A stretch of 64,000 nt of DNA from Neocallimastix lanati (nom. inval.) (GCA_016946835.1 JACVTC010000069.1:1-64000), one strand, 5' to 3'; counted from the stretch's first letter, positions 21,448 through 33,136 are shown. A program made the numbers and translations. Notes: a model not told the origin generated them from the sequence alone.

Positions 21448-21918
21448 TGATACGTGACCACTATAAAAATGGTATTTAGGTAGATTCTTTAGGTTAAAGA
21501 AATACTTAAATATTATTGGTCAATAATAATTTTATAATAATATATATAATTTTAGAATAATAATTATTAAACAGAGAATTCTTATATTTATAAGTTTATA
21601 CTAATGATGATAAATTAATTCACATAAATAGCTATTTTTATATTTTATTTTAGTATAGTTAAAAGAGATATTATATATATTTGAGATAATTAATTATAAT
21701 ATTTATATAAAAGAGTAATAATAATAATAATTGATGTAATAATTAATAATTAATAATAAATAAAGAGAACATTAAAAAGATATAATTATTACTTTATTTT
21801 GTATTATTGTATGTGTTATTTCTAATTAATATTAGAATATATTATTTTGTCATAATTCCTTATTGTCATTGCCCATAAATAAATATTAATTTAGATACAT
21901 AAATAAAATATCATATCA
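21448..21918 (+). repeat. 5' LTR of element C (471 bp)
   Basis: Short terminal inverted ends TGATA...TATCA. Differs from the 3' copy at about three positions. Confidence 0.9.
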
Positions 21919-21922
21919 AATT

Positions 21923-21945
21923 TGGTGGAGAAATCTAAACCCGGC
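21923..21945 (+). promoter_or_regulatory. Primer-binding site, element C
   Basis: TGGTGGAGAAATCTAAACC, four bases after the LTR. It shares the core TGGTGGAGA with A and B. Confidence 0.75.
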
Positions 21946-22496
21946 TACCTAAGCTTTTTCCTAAGGGGGGAAGGATGTATAAAACTTTCTACTCTTCCGA
22001 AGTTATAAGTTTTAATCAGCCATTTTCAGCAAATATCAAATCATTTTAGTGATAACATTATAAGGAAGATATAATTCAAATTATAATGTTTCAAACCAAA
22101 CTTTATAACACAGTATAATAATTACTAAGTGCTATAATTTAACCGTGAAATAATTGTTTTATTTAGTTAATGGAATAAAATAATTAAAAGCCATAATAAT
22201 ATAATGTAATTCAAACAAGATTATGTTATATTAATGTTCTGCTCTCAAGAAGAAAATATTGTAACAATGATACCCTAAAATTAGAAGAAATTTGTATAGA
22301 ATTTTAAAGCGAAATAAAGTATAATCAATATAAAGAATTAATGTATTTAGAAAAATAATAATAAAAAGGAAATAGAAATCCAGAACAATTGAAGTTCAGT
22401 AGTATTATTTAAAATTTCCTTCTGTACGTAATTAATTATTCTATTGAATAACTCCAGGATGAAGTTATGTCTAAAGGGCGGAGAAATGATATAGAA

Positions 22497-23026
22497 TGAA
22501 ACTTTAAATAATAAAAAATTAAAATAAATATATTAAAGTTATATAGATTATAAGTATAAAATTATTAAATAGTTAAATAGTAAAAAATTTATATTAATAA
22601 AATTATAAAAATAACTTGTAAATGTAATTGTTTAGAAATGTTAAATACTTTAGTAAAAATTATTGTTTATAAAGATTACTTTAATTTAGATAACTAATAT
22701 AAATAGGAATATAAAATATTTATTTAACAAAATGTTACTAATTGTCCAGTAAAATTAGATAATAATAAAAAGAATGTTTAAAGGTTACTAATTAGCCTGT
22801 AAAATTAGATAAGTTTAGTAGAGGTTTACTAATTACCTTAAGAATTAGTATTATAAGTTTTTATAATAAATAATTAATAACATAAAAGGTTATAAAAATA
22901 AATTTATTTCTATTGAATGAATTTAATTATTTTCTTATAAATAATTTTATTTAGTATATTAGATAAAGATGGGAAACAAGATATATTACCATACTTTATC
23001 ATTTGGTGGAGAATCCGGGCGTGACA
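22497..23026 (+). repeat. LTR of a further family plus its primer site, inside C
   Basis: A 505-bp LTR-like unit (22497-23001) starts TGAAACTTTAAATAAT and ends CTTTATCA, followed after two bases by TGGTGGAGAATCCGGGCG, a primer site of its own. Relatives are the LTR relics at 53333-53599 and 53650-54090. No second LTR of this family is present in C, so this is not a simple nested insertion; a chimera made by template switching, or a truncated insertion, fits better. Confidence 0.65.
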
Positions 23027-23233
23027 ATAGCAAAATAATATGAAAATAATATTAATAAAATAATACATCTATATAATAAATATATAATAAATATTATTTA
23101 GTATATATATAAAAAGAATTTAATTAGTTTAAACTAGTTACTAATATTTATAATAGTAATAGTTATAATAATATTAAATTGAATTAGAAAATTGTAATAA
23201 AAAAAATATATAAGTATAAATAAAATTTTAAAG

Positions 23234-24661
23234 ATGAATGTTTTTAAGATATTAAGCACGTTACCATTATTAGAAAATTATAATAATGATATCAATGAAT
23301 GGATAGAAGAATTAACTGAGTTATTTGAATTATGGAATATTAAAGAACAAGAAAGAAGATTTATTTTATGTAAAGAATGTGTAAATAAAGAAATTAGGTA
23401 TGTTCTTGATGAATTAAAGGAAGAAAAGAATCAGGTTCCTAGCTTAAAAGAAATAAAAATAGCCTTAGAAGAATATCTGGAGATAACATCAAGCGTAAAA
23501 TATTGGAACTTAATTAATTTGAAAATTAATTCAAATGAATCAATTAGTAATTTTAATTATAAATACTTAAGAAAATATAATGATATTGATAGTAATATAA
23601 AGAAATTAATTACTGTTAATAATTATGTTAATTCAATCAGGTCCAGAATATATCCTTGTTTAAGAATATTAGAAGAAGAAATCGAAGATATAAAAGAAGC
23701 TATCAAATATGCAGAAAAAGTTGAAAGAATTGAAAAGAAATTAAATTTAAATTTAAATAATATTTATAAGAATAATAAACAAAAATGGAATAATAATAAT
23801 TTCAAAATGAATAAATTAAATAGCAATAAAAACAATAAGAATAATAAAATTATGTGCTTTAGATGTTATGAGTTAGGTCATAAAGCAATTAATTGTAGAC
23901 ACTCATTTAAAGAATTAGCGGAATTAGAAAGAACTGGAATTTTGAAAATAAATAAAAGAAGAAATTTTATACCTGGAAACCATAATAATTATAATTATAA
24001 ATTAAATTTATATGATAGAAATAAAAACTATAATAATTATTATCGTAGAAATTATAATTTAAATAGTAATATTGCTGAAAATCATCATAATATGATTAGT
24101 TTTGGTAAAAAGCATAATGGAAATAGAGAAATTTATAGAAATAATTATAATTTAAATAATAATTTTGGTAATAATAATTCTAATAATTTAAATAATTATC
24201 TAAATAAAAGTAATTATGATTTAAATAAAAATTTTGGTACCAATAATAACAATAGTTTAAATGAGAATATGAATACAAAAAAAAATAGAATATACAATAA
24301 TCATGGTATAAATTATAATATGCAAGGAAATAAAGATGTAAATATTGGAAATGAAATTAATTTCAACAATAATTTAAATAATAATTGTGTAGAAAATACG
24401 TTTAATTCAAATATAAATAATACTCAAGATAATATAATTGGAAATAATATAAATAAAAACTATAATGGATATAGTAGAAACATAAATTCAGTAGGAAATA
24501 ATAGTGGTTTTAATAATAACAATACTAATAACAATGATAATTATACAAATAACGAAAATAAAAATGTTAATAATATTAACGAAATGAATTATAATAAAAA
24601 CAATAACAATGACAATAATAATAATAATAATAATAATAATAGAAATAAAAAAAATAAATAA
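23234..24661 (+). CDS. gag: Element C Gag, 475 aa, Asn-rich tail
   Basis: Residues 1-165 align in order with Gag of A/B: DINEWIEEL vs DINSWANEL, VPSLKEIKIALEEY vs YPSLDEIINHLKTFY, AIKYAEKVERI vs AFAIAEKVDRL. A CCHC knuckle CFRCYELGHKAINC lies at about 207-220. Residues 240-475 are a low-complexity Asn/Tyr/Lys tail built from AAT/AAC codons. The frame is uninterrupted, and no pol follows: 24662-24900 is non-coding with a 32-base A run. Predicted role: coats the element RNA; the pol functions would come from elsewhere. Confidence 0.85.
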   Translation: MNVFKILSTLPLLENYNNDINEWIEELTELFELWNIKEQERRFILCKECVNKEIRYVLDELKEEKNQVPSLKEIKIALEEYLEITSSVKYWNLINLKINSNESISNFNYKYLRKYNDIDSNIKKLITVNNYVNSIRSRIYPCLRILEEEIEDIKEAIKYAEKVERIEKKLNLNLNNIYKNNKQKWNNNNFKMNKLNSNKNNKNNKIMCFRCYELGHKAINCRHSFKELAELERTGILKINKRRNFIPGNHNNYNYKLNLYDRNKNYNNYYRRNYNLNSNIAENHHNMISFGKKHNGNREIYRNNYNLNNNFGNNNSNNLNNYLNKSNYDLNKNFGTNNNNSLNENMNTKKNRIYNNHGINYNMQGNKDVNIGNEINFNNNLNNNCVENTFNSNINNTQDNIIGNNINKNYNGYSRNINSVGNNSGFNNNNTNNNDNYTNNENKNVNNINEMNYNKNNNNDNNNNNNNNNRNKKNK

Positions 24662-24839
24662 ATAATTCAATTATGATGAATTATAAGTAATTATATATAC
24701 ATATAAATAATTTAAATTAATTTAATTCGAAATTTCAAGATTTCGAATTTTAAAAATTAAAATAATCATTAATTCAAAAATTTAATTTTTTTTATAATAT
24801 AATAAATCCAACAATAAATTTTATTTTTAGTTAAATTTG

Positions 24840-24878
<39 letters not shown>

Positions 24879-24919
24879 TTATATTGTTATAGAGACTTCA
24901 GGGGACGAAGTCTAATTTA

Positions 24920-24932
24920 AGTGGGGGCATCT
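24920..24932 (+). promoter_or_regulatory. Polypurine tract, element C
   Basis: AGTGGGGGCATCT directly before the 3' LTR; 12 of 13 bases equal the tract of element B. Confidence 0.8.
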
Positions 24933-25403
24933 TGATACGTGACCACTATAAAAATGGTATTTAGGTAGATTCTTTAGGTTAAAGAAATACTTAAATATTA
25001 TTGGTCAATAATAATTTTATAATAATATATATAATTTTAGAATAATAATTATTAAACAGAGAATTCTTTTATTTATAAGTTTATACTAATGATGATAAAT
25101 TAATTCACATAAATAGCTATTTTTATATTTTATTTTAGTATAGTTAAAAGAGATTTTATATATATTTGAGATAATTAATTATAATATTTATATAAAAGAG
25201 TAATAATAATAATAATTGATGTAATAATTAATAATTAATAATAAATAAAGAGAACATTAAAAAGATATAATTATTACTTTATTTTGTATTATTGTATGTG
25301 TTATTTCTAATTAATATTAGAATATATTATTTTGTCATAATTCCTTATTGTCATTGCCCATAAATAAATATTAATTTAGATACATAAATAAAATATCGTA
25401 TCA
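24933..25403 (+). repeat. 3' LTR of element C (471 bp)
   Basis: Partner of 21448-21918; ends ATATCGTATCA. Confidence 0.9.
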
Positions 25404-26479
25404 TTTTTGATCCGGAACTAGCTTATTTACCTCAAATAAGCATACATAAAAATGATAAGAAGAAAAAAATATAAAATGTTTATAATAATGAAATTATTTA
25501 AAATTAAAATAGTTATAATAAAAAAAAAAGAATTTATTTTTAATAAAATTTATTTATAATAAAATTATTTATAATAAAAATACTTATCTATAAATTGTTT
25601 TTAATAAAATAAATACAGAAATATTTAATTCTGTATAAAATTAAATCGATTGACAATACTAACTATTATTTTTATTGTTTTCTCAAAAATAGATTATAAT
25701 TTTCTGTATTCTTTATTCAATAATAAACTTTATGAGAATATAATATTAATAATTTACAAGAATATTAAATTATATATTAATTGATAAATTAAAACATTAT
25801 TAGAATAGATAGTTAAAATTTTAAATATAAATAAATCATTAATAATTATACAACTATATTTTAAAATAGATACTTTAGAATAGGTTAATTTTAAAATATA
25901 TTAATATTAAAATAACATTCATAATAGAATAATATAAATAAATGTATATGTTAATGTTCAATTCAAGATTCATGTAAAAAAAACTATAAAAGGAAGAAAT
26001 TTTCTTTCTTTTGAAAAAGGACGACAATAAAATAAAATAAAAATTTATAAAATACCTTTTTAAACTAATAAAAATTTATTTATAATATTTAATATTGTGT
26101 TTTTAAAATATTGTGTGTGATCTGTGCCCATATCATTTTAGTATTCGTTACAATATATATATTTTTAATAAAATAAGAAAGGATTTATTGAAAATTTCAA
26201 AATTGATTTCGCAAGTAGTCATATACTTCTCTCAAAAGTTAAGCTATACATGTCTAAGTATATACAATTCTATATTGTGAAATAGTGAATGACTCACTAA
26301 AGCAATTATATTTTATTTGATAGTACCGTTACTACTTGGATAACCGATGTTATTCTAGAACTAATATATGTATAAATCCCTCACTTCTGGAAGAGCCGTA
26401 TTTCTAATACTAAAGAATTATCAAAATTAATGTTTATTTTTTGTGTCACATAAAATTCATAATCTTTAGAAATTTAAAA
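25404..26479. other. A+T-rich DNA without recognisable genes
   Basis: No ORF, RNA gene or repeat end is recognised. A mixed-composition stretch at about 26110-26420 may be the worn 5' part of LINE-1, but no domain can be read in it. Confidence 0.5.
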
Positions 26480-27898
26480 GTTAAGGCTTAGAAGGAGGTT
26501 ACCTACCCTAGTCTCTAACCACCATGGTGATGTAGAAGATTTTATTAATAAAATCTCTAATTATCTTAAAATTTGTAAAATTGTTCATTCTGAATGTAAT
26601 AATTCTTGAAAAGAATATATTTAACATATTAAAACGGGTTGCAAATTTGTTGTAAAGAAAAACAATAAAACGATGTAGCTTTGGCTTAAAAGAACAGCTA
26701 AAGTCAAAAACCTTAGAAGTATTCCAAATCATCCTATCCGTTCTAATAATGATATTTTAGTTTTTTCAAGTATGGAACAACTCAATGTATGGAATGTTTA
26801 CTATGAAAATTTAGCTTCTAATTCAACCAGTTACTGTCTTAATAAGAATTATTAATATAATGTTCGATCTTCTTCTGAATTCGATTCATCTGATTATGAT
26901 ACTTAACCCATTAATGAAGATATTTTTGTAGAAGAAATAATTGACGCAATTAAATCCACTCCTTACTACAAAGTTTCAGGTCTTTATAAGGTTCTTATTT
27001 AATTCTTTAAAGCTTCGATACCAAAGTACAGCGAAAATAAAAAAATTGGATTACAGTAATTGAAAGAAGTAAGTAATGATTTGAAATTTCTTCATTTATT
27101 CTTTAATTAAATATTATCTGCTGACTTTTAAAAAAAGACTGCAATAATGAATTTATTATGTATACCCTAAAAATGGGTGATACAACAGATTGTAATAACT
27201 ATAATCAGAATTTCCTTAATTAATAATGGTATTAAAACATTATCTGAAATTGTAGCCTCCAGTATAGCTAATTATGATATTAACAGCGGCTTTATCAGAC
27301 CTGAACAATATGGATTTAGAAAGAAAGAGGGATATATTAGTCTCTTTACTTCTATCATAGAAATTTGTCAAAGACGTCAATTCCATAAATACTTATCTTA
27401 CTTTTCTTGATCTTAAGAAAGCGTATGAATCAGTTCCTATTTATGATATTCTCTGAAAGATAAAACATTTAGGTATTAGAGGTAAATTTCTTATATTTTT
27501 GGAAAACCTATATCTTTCTTCTAAATCTAGTGTTACCATTAATCGACAAAACTCGGTTTCTTTTCTATCAAAAAAAAAAAGGTGTTCTTCAAGGATGTTC
27601 CATCTCTCCAATTCTATTTAATCTTTTCATTCATGATATATTTGACGTATGTGAAAATTTAGGTGTTAATATTTATGAACCAAATGTCACTAAAATCATC
27701 TAATCCTAAATATTGTTGCAATGGTTTCTTTGCTGATGATATTGTTATTTGTGCACCTTTCAGTAATAATTTACGTAAATTCTTTCGACTTGTCAATTAA
27801 TTGGAATATTACCAACGAAATGAATTTCAGTATTAATAAATGTACAACCTTAGTAGTAAGATCAAAGAAATCCATATTTTTAAATAGATTATACCTTA

Positions 27899-27934
<36 letters not shown>

Positions 27935-29537
27935 TTGGTGAGCCACTGCCGAATGCCAAATACTACACCTATCTTGGTATACCCTTTGAAAATGACCTTA
28001 AACTTGATAAAATTGTCTCTACAATGAATACAAAAGTTAGAAATGTTACAACGTGACCCCATGGTTTTCTTAAAAATAGACACATTCCTACTGTTTTCAA
28101 AAGATTATCTCGTTTAAGTTTTTAATTATAAGTCTGTTATCGCACTTCGTCTCTCTTTTTGGTACCAATAAACAAATGCTTCCAACTTCTCAAAGAAATA
28201 TTAATAAATGCTTATATTGGATTTCTGAATTTCGTAAAAAAAGTTCATTCTCTCCATTTACGCTATTACAAAGTAACTTCATCTTATTCCATTATCTGCT
28301 AAATGTGCTTTAGTGCAAGCTCGTTGCTTCCAGAAATGGGCTTATTCCAATTGTTTAATCTCTTATCTGATTAATTGTTATTCCACCAATGCTATACTTT
28401 CATACGTGGTGTAAAGATATCTTTATATCTTTAATAAATTTATGTAATTCATTATTACATTAATTTATGTATGAAATTTTTTCCACGATATCTTGAATAA
28501 AATTATGTAATTTACATTAATTTATGAATTAAAGCATATTTCAATAAATTTATGTAAACGAAAAATCATACATCAAATTTACGTACATGAATTAAATACT
28601 TTAAATAATTATTTCTCCTTAAATTAATAATTGAAATTTAAAATTATAAATTAGAACTTAAATTATTTAAATTTATATTTATTAAATATGAAATTAAATA
28701 ATTTGTCACAAAAAATTCGCCAAATCTGTTATTGTTAAATTTTTATTTATTTAAATAGTATAGTTTAATATTATTAATAGTTTTTAGTTTAATTTTAAAT
28801 TAGTTAAAATATTTAAATAGTTATAATAAAAAATAGTTAATTAGAAAATTATACTATAATTAGTTTTAGTTTAAATATTTTATTATTTTATAAAATTAAT
28901 TATTATTAATATTTAAATTGAATATATGTAAATTAAATTAATTTAATATATTAGAATATAATTAAGAAAAAATATAAATATTGTAAATTTTCTTTAATTG
29001 AAAAAATGTAATTGTTATTTTTTACAATTTGATAGTTCATAACATAATAAGAACTATTTAATAAAAGATTTTTAATAAACCAATTATTTTTAATAAAAAG
29101 AATTTATTTTATAATAGTGTTTTTGTATTATTATAATCTGTTTTAACATAAAACACTTTATACGTGGACTAAAAACTGTAAAACATTAACACAAGTAAAA
29201 ACTTTATAAATTTAAATCTGAAGATATTATGAAAAAAAATATTATTTTTAAAGTAGTGTTTTATTTAATGTTTTAATTAAAGCCGGAAAAATATGGAAAT
29301 TAGAAAACGGTTCAAACAAGTAAGTTATTTAAATCTAGAATTACTATCACCTGAACTCTCTTTTTGTTTTATCTTGCTACTAAGAGATCGTTTTAGCTAT
29401 AAATTTAATGCTAGTGTTTCTAAAGCTGCCAATATGGATGAATCGACTTGTCCTAACGTATGTCCATGTTTATAAAATAAGTGGTAGAAGGCAAAAACCT
29501 TTTTCATTGGGTCCTTTTCTATTCATTCTTCAATATT

Positions 29538-29540
<3 letters not shown>
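26480..29540 (+). pseudogene. LINE-1: dead APE-type LINE, RT part
   Basis: Non-LTR retrotransposon relic on the plus strand, spread over several frames with many stops and shifts. Recognisable RT pieces: DTTDCNNY and SLINNGIKTLSE (about 27177-27260), GFIRPEQYGFRKKEGY (about 27290), motif A LDLKKAYESVP (about 27410), motif B GVLQGCSISPILFNLFIHDI (about 27585-27645), motif C FFADDIVI (about 27728-27750). A thumb and C-terminal part continues to 28409, is interrupted by the 750-bp insert, and resumes with LYTWTKNCKTL at 29156, ending in a Cys-containing tail (CPNVCP) and a poly-A run at 29538. It is homologous to LINE-2 (39855-43190). No endonuclease part is visible. Confidence 0.8.
28410..29159. 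mobile_element. 750-bp insertion with 8-bp target duplication in LINE-1
   Basis: ATACGTGG occurs at 28402-28409 and again at 29160-29167, and the LINE protein pattern (LYFHTW, then TKNCKTL) is continuous across it when compared with LINE-2 (SHYSWTKESRTLE). The insert is A+T-rich and non-coding, starting TGTAAAGATATC and ending AACACTTT; ends share only the weak inverted TAAAG/CTTT. An 8-bp duplication suits a non-autonomous hAT-like or P-like DNA transposon; the family remains open. Confidence 0.65.
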
Positions 29541-29571
<31 letters not shown>

Positions 29572-29689
29572 AACTTTATTTCGATAAAATTAGATCTACA
29601 CTTAAACTTTTTTTATAATATTTTTTCTCATAATATAATAATTTAAATTTATCTTATAATATTAATAGTAATAACCCAGGTAATTCTTA

Positions 29690-30160
29690 TTATAATAATT
29701 TTCGTTTAGACAATTTCAATTCAAATAAAATTGTTTATTATATTAAATGTATATAATTTCCTACTCGGGGAAGAAGAAATTTAAATTCAAATTACAAGGA
29801 ATGGAAACACCTGTGTATATACCAAAATAAAAATAGTATAATTGCAGATGTATCAGTCTTGGCATCATTCTTGACGGAAACGGCTCACTTCTTCGACTCT
29901 ATTATGCCCATTGTATTATGATGTCAAAGGATACTATTCAATAGGTATAAGACAGACAATGCCAAGCGTGCCAATGATTATAAATCCAGTAAGGCAAACT
30001 AGATGTGTTAAACACCACTGAAGGCGAAGATCATAATTTTAATTCAATCAAGTATGAAAATATTGATCAATCAAGCTCTTCCGATCATAAGATAGGTAAA
30101 CTTCATCATACTCATCATACACAGGTTATGGTTCCTGCTAATTGTAAACTATAACTAAAG
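29690..30160 (+). pseudogene. Unassigned coding-like relic
   Basis: A stretch of more balanced composition in which short plus-strand frames read like protein, for example NYKEWKHLCIYQNKNS, then IADVSVLASFLTETAHFF, then VLNTTEGEDHNFNS and SSSDHKIGKLHHTHHTQ. Stops and shifts separate them. I recognise no family. It follows LINE-1 after a poly-A tract, so it may be another element or a captured host exon. Confidence 0.3.
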
Positions 30161-30251
30161 GTAAGTTAACACTTTTTTTACATTTTATTTTATGTTATAT
30201 TTTCATTTTTAATTTATTGGTGTATTTAAATTTTTTATATCTGTTTATTAT

Positions 30252-30295
30252 ATTACTATAAGACTTCTCAATATAATGAGAAGTCTTATAGTAAT
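30252..30295. repeat. Perfect 19-bp inverted repeat, 6-nt loop
   Basis: Arms 30252-30270 and 30277-30295 (TTACTATAAGACTTCTCA and its complement, plus one outer pair) with loop ATATAA. There is no mismatch, which is striking next to worn relics. It could be a recent foldback, a terminator-like hairpin or a small-RNA precursor; nothing nearby decides. Confidence 0.85.
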
Positions 30296-31563
30296 TTATT
30301 TTTTTATCAAGAGAAATATACTAAATAATTAAAATACATGCACAAAAATAACGAGGAAATTCCTTAAAAGATAAAATAATAAGAGTTTACTGCTTATTCA
30401 TTTTAATTTCTATTGGTCATTTAGCACAGTCATTTGGATTCATTTGAGATTTGGTTTGATTGATACATTTATTTCCTAAGGACACAGTATTAGCAATGAC
30501 CTGTATTTGGAAGACACACTTTTTACATGTTCAGAAAATGGTAATTTACCTTCTAAACGTAAATATATATAATAATAAACATGACCTAGAATACATTTAT
30601 TAGAACAACTTGATTTTGTTTTCTTTAACAGCCATACAAGTATTATTAATGGCTAATTTGGTTATTTTTTTTTATAGGAGGTTGAATTCTTATTTTATTT
30701 ATTTAATTTATCATGATATTATATTTATTAAGATTCAAAATATAACTATTATTGAAATGTCATACTACTAAATTAAATGCTTCATTAATAATAGTATTAT
30801 AATAATTAGTTAATGTCTCCATTTTTATATGTATTTAATAATAAGAAAAAGAAAAAGAAAAAGAAGATAAAAAAAATGTAATAATAAAATAGTTTTGATT
30901 TTATTATTTATTCTTAATATTTAATAATAAAAATATTAAAAAGATACCCCTCTGAAAATTTACCTATTTTATTTATAAATACTATATGTAATATAGTTAT
31001 CATTAAAATATTTTATCATTATTACTATTAGTACTAATATTATTTTTATCATTATAACTATTGGTAATAAGGCTATTATATCATATTAATTAGAATTGTT
31101 GATATTAATATTAGCATTATAGTTATATATTATTAATTTTTGCTTAATTAATAGTAAAAAAGGTAAAAATCAAATTAAAACGTATTATAAATTTATTTAA
31201 CTATTTTAAAAAAAGAAAAAGATTGTTAGTTTCGGTTTCGTAATATTTGAAATATTATTATTTTCTTTGATATTTCTAAAAAAGAAAATATAAAATTATC
31301 ATATAATATATTAAGAGGTATATTTATTTATAACTTAATAATATATAACAATTTTATTATTATATAAATTCAATTTTATATAATTTGTTTTTATATAAAG
31401 CAATTTATGTTAATTTACATTTAATAATATTTAAAATAAATTTTTGGTTTTTTAATTTTGATGATATTATAAATATATTGTTATATAGAATTATATTTCA
31501 GGGGTTAGAAATTTAATTGATTATATAATAGAAAAAATTTTATATTAAATTAAAAAAATAGTG

Positions 31564-31595
<32 letters not shown>

Positions 31596-32098
31596 TGATA
31601 CAATATAAGTAATAAAGTATCAAATTCTTATTTATTTAGTTATAACGAGGTCGTGCAAATAGGGAATTTATAAAATAATATATTCCAACTCAAAGATAAT
31701 AAATAATAATTTACACAAATAATAAAATTTATTTATTTCTTTTTAAATCTTATTTTTATTTATTTATTTAATTTTACATAAGTTTTTAACAATTATATTT
31801 TATATTCCTCCGAATATAATAATTATTAACTATCTTTAATAATTCAATTTATATTAATATCTTAATTATAATTTTACTTATAATTGTAGGATCCAACTCT
31901 TATCTTTAAACTATAAGTAATTACTTAATTATTTAAACTAAACTATAAGTTCTCTAAAACTATTATTTTTTTCTCAATTAGAATTTCTAAAACAACAAGA
32001 AAAACTCTCTCTTTAATTTTTATTTCTTTCTCTTCTTTTATATTTATTAATTAATTTTATCTTGAATATTATTGGCTGTCTGATTAATTTTAATCTAT
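30296..32098. other. Low-complexity A+T-rich DNA
   Basis: No gene is seen. Holds (GAAAAA)-type runs near 30845, a poly-A run at about 31570 and scattered TTA-rich stretches. Confidence 0.6.
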
Positions 32099-32107
32099 TT
32101 ATATAAT

Positions 32108-32811
32108 GGGTGTGGTGCATTTCGCCAGGTTGCGTTTCGCCAATTTTTTTGAAAGCATGTGGCGTATTAAAAAATGTGGCATTTCGCCAAGTTGCATTTC
32201 GCCAAATTGAGAATTATTAAATAAATAAATAATAAATAAAAAATAATAATAATAATAAAATAAACAATATAGTAATATAATTAATAAAAAAAATAATAAT
32301 ATAAACACTATTGCTATAATTATAAAAGGATTGTCATTAATAATAATGACGATTAAATTATAAATAATATTATTATTATTTGCAAATATATATATAAATG
32401 AATAAATACAATAATTATCACAGTATTTTTAATCTTTATTAGATTAGGTTAGCTTAAGAACATTAAAATATATTTTTATGATAAAATTTTATTATTTTAA
32501 AAATATATTTTTATAATTAAAGTATTGTTATAATATTATTTTTTTACAAAATATTAAAATATATCTTTATAATTAAATTTATTTTTATAATTAAATATTT
32601 TATTTTAAAAAATATCTATAATTAATTAAAAAATATAATAAAAACAAGTTTAAAAAAATTATTTTGAATTTTTATTTATTTATTCATTCATTTACTTATA
32701 TCAATAAGCCATTTGTCGAAATGCAACTTGGGGAAATGCAACATTTTAATAATACGCCACTTGGCGAAATGCAATCTGGCGAAATGCAATCTGGGGAAAT
32801 GCAACTCTCCC
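32108..32811. mobile_element. MULE-like MITE with long inverted arms
   Basis: 704 bp between two copies of TTATATAAT (32099-32107 and 32812-32820), a 9-bp target duplication. The arms (32108-32213 and about 32708-32811) are inverted repeats of about 105 bp, beginning GGGTGTGGTGCATTTC and, on the other strand, GGGAGAGTTGCATTTC. Each arm carries four to five copies of a 10-bp motif (GCATTTCGCC or near variants). The middle is pure A+T-rich filler without ORF. Long inverted ends plus 9-bp duplications are known for Mutator-like elements; this is a non-autonomous member. Confidence 0.85.
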
Positions 32812-32820
32812 TTATATAAT

Positions 32821-33101
32821 GATTTAGTATATTATATATTATTTATAATTATTTTTCACTATATTATTATAGGATTTTTCTTTTGTTAATTTTCTTGCGT
32901 ATTTCTAGCTGTATCGTATCAAAAAAAAAAAAAAAAAAATTTACACAAATATTATATTTTATGGTCAACGCCTATATACCCTGGGGTCAATAGTCCGGAG
33001 TTTGATTCCACCTTACCACCCAAAAATAACTCATTTGACAGCCTAACCCTAATCGGACAAGTCATCGTCTCTATTTATAATTAATTTTTTAACTTATTAA
33101 T

Positions 33102-33136
<35 letters not shown>

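Larger units (their letters stand above)
21448..25403 (+). mobile_element. Gag-only LTR retrotransposon C (non-autonomous, chimeric)
   Basis: Two 471-bp LTRs (21448-21918 and 24933-25403) start TGATACGTGACC and end in TATCA; about three differences by eye (under 1%), so it is fairly young. The flanks carry TTTT on both sides (21444-21447 and 25404-25407), a possible target duplication. A primer site follows the 5' LTR (21923), a purine tract precedes the 3' LTR. The only coding region is a 475-aa Gag; no protease, RT or integrase is present. Within the leader lie an LTR and primer site of another family (22497-23026). It must depend on enzymes of another element, most likely A/B-type. Confidence 0.85.

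Noticed and set aside
22497-23001. Solo LTR inside element C
   Set aside because: It is followed directly by its own primer site and has no target duplication, so it is not a solo LTR.
26508-26732. 74-codon minus-strand frame
   Set aside because: Antisense to the LINE-1 linker before RT.
32099-32308. 69-codon minus-strand frame
   Set aside because: Lies over the left inverted arm of the MITE and its filler; not protein-like.
32963-33020. Possible tRNA (B-box-like GAGTTTGATTCC)
   Set aside because: T-arm pairing is poor and box spacing too short; at most a worn relic.
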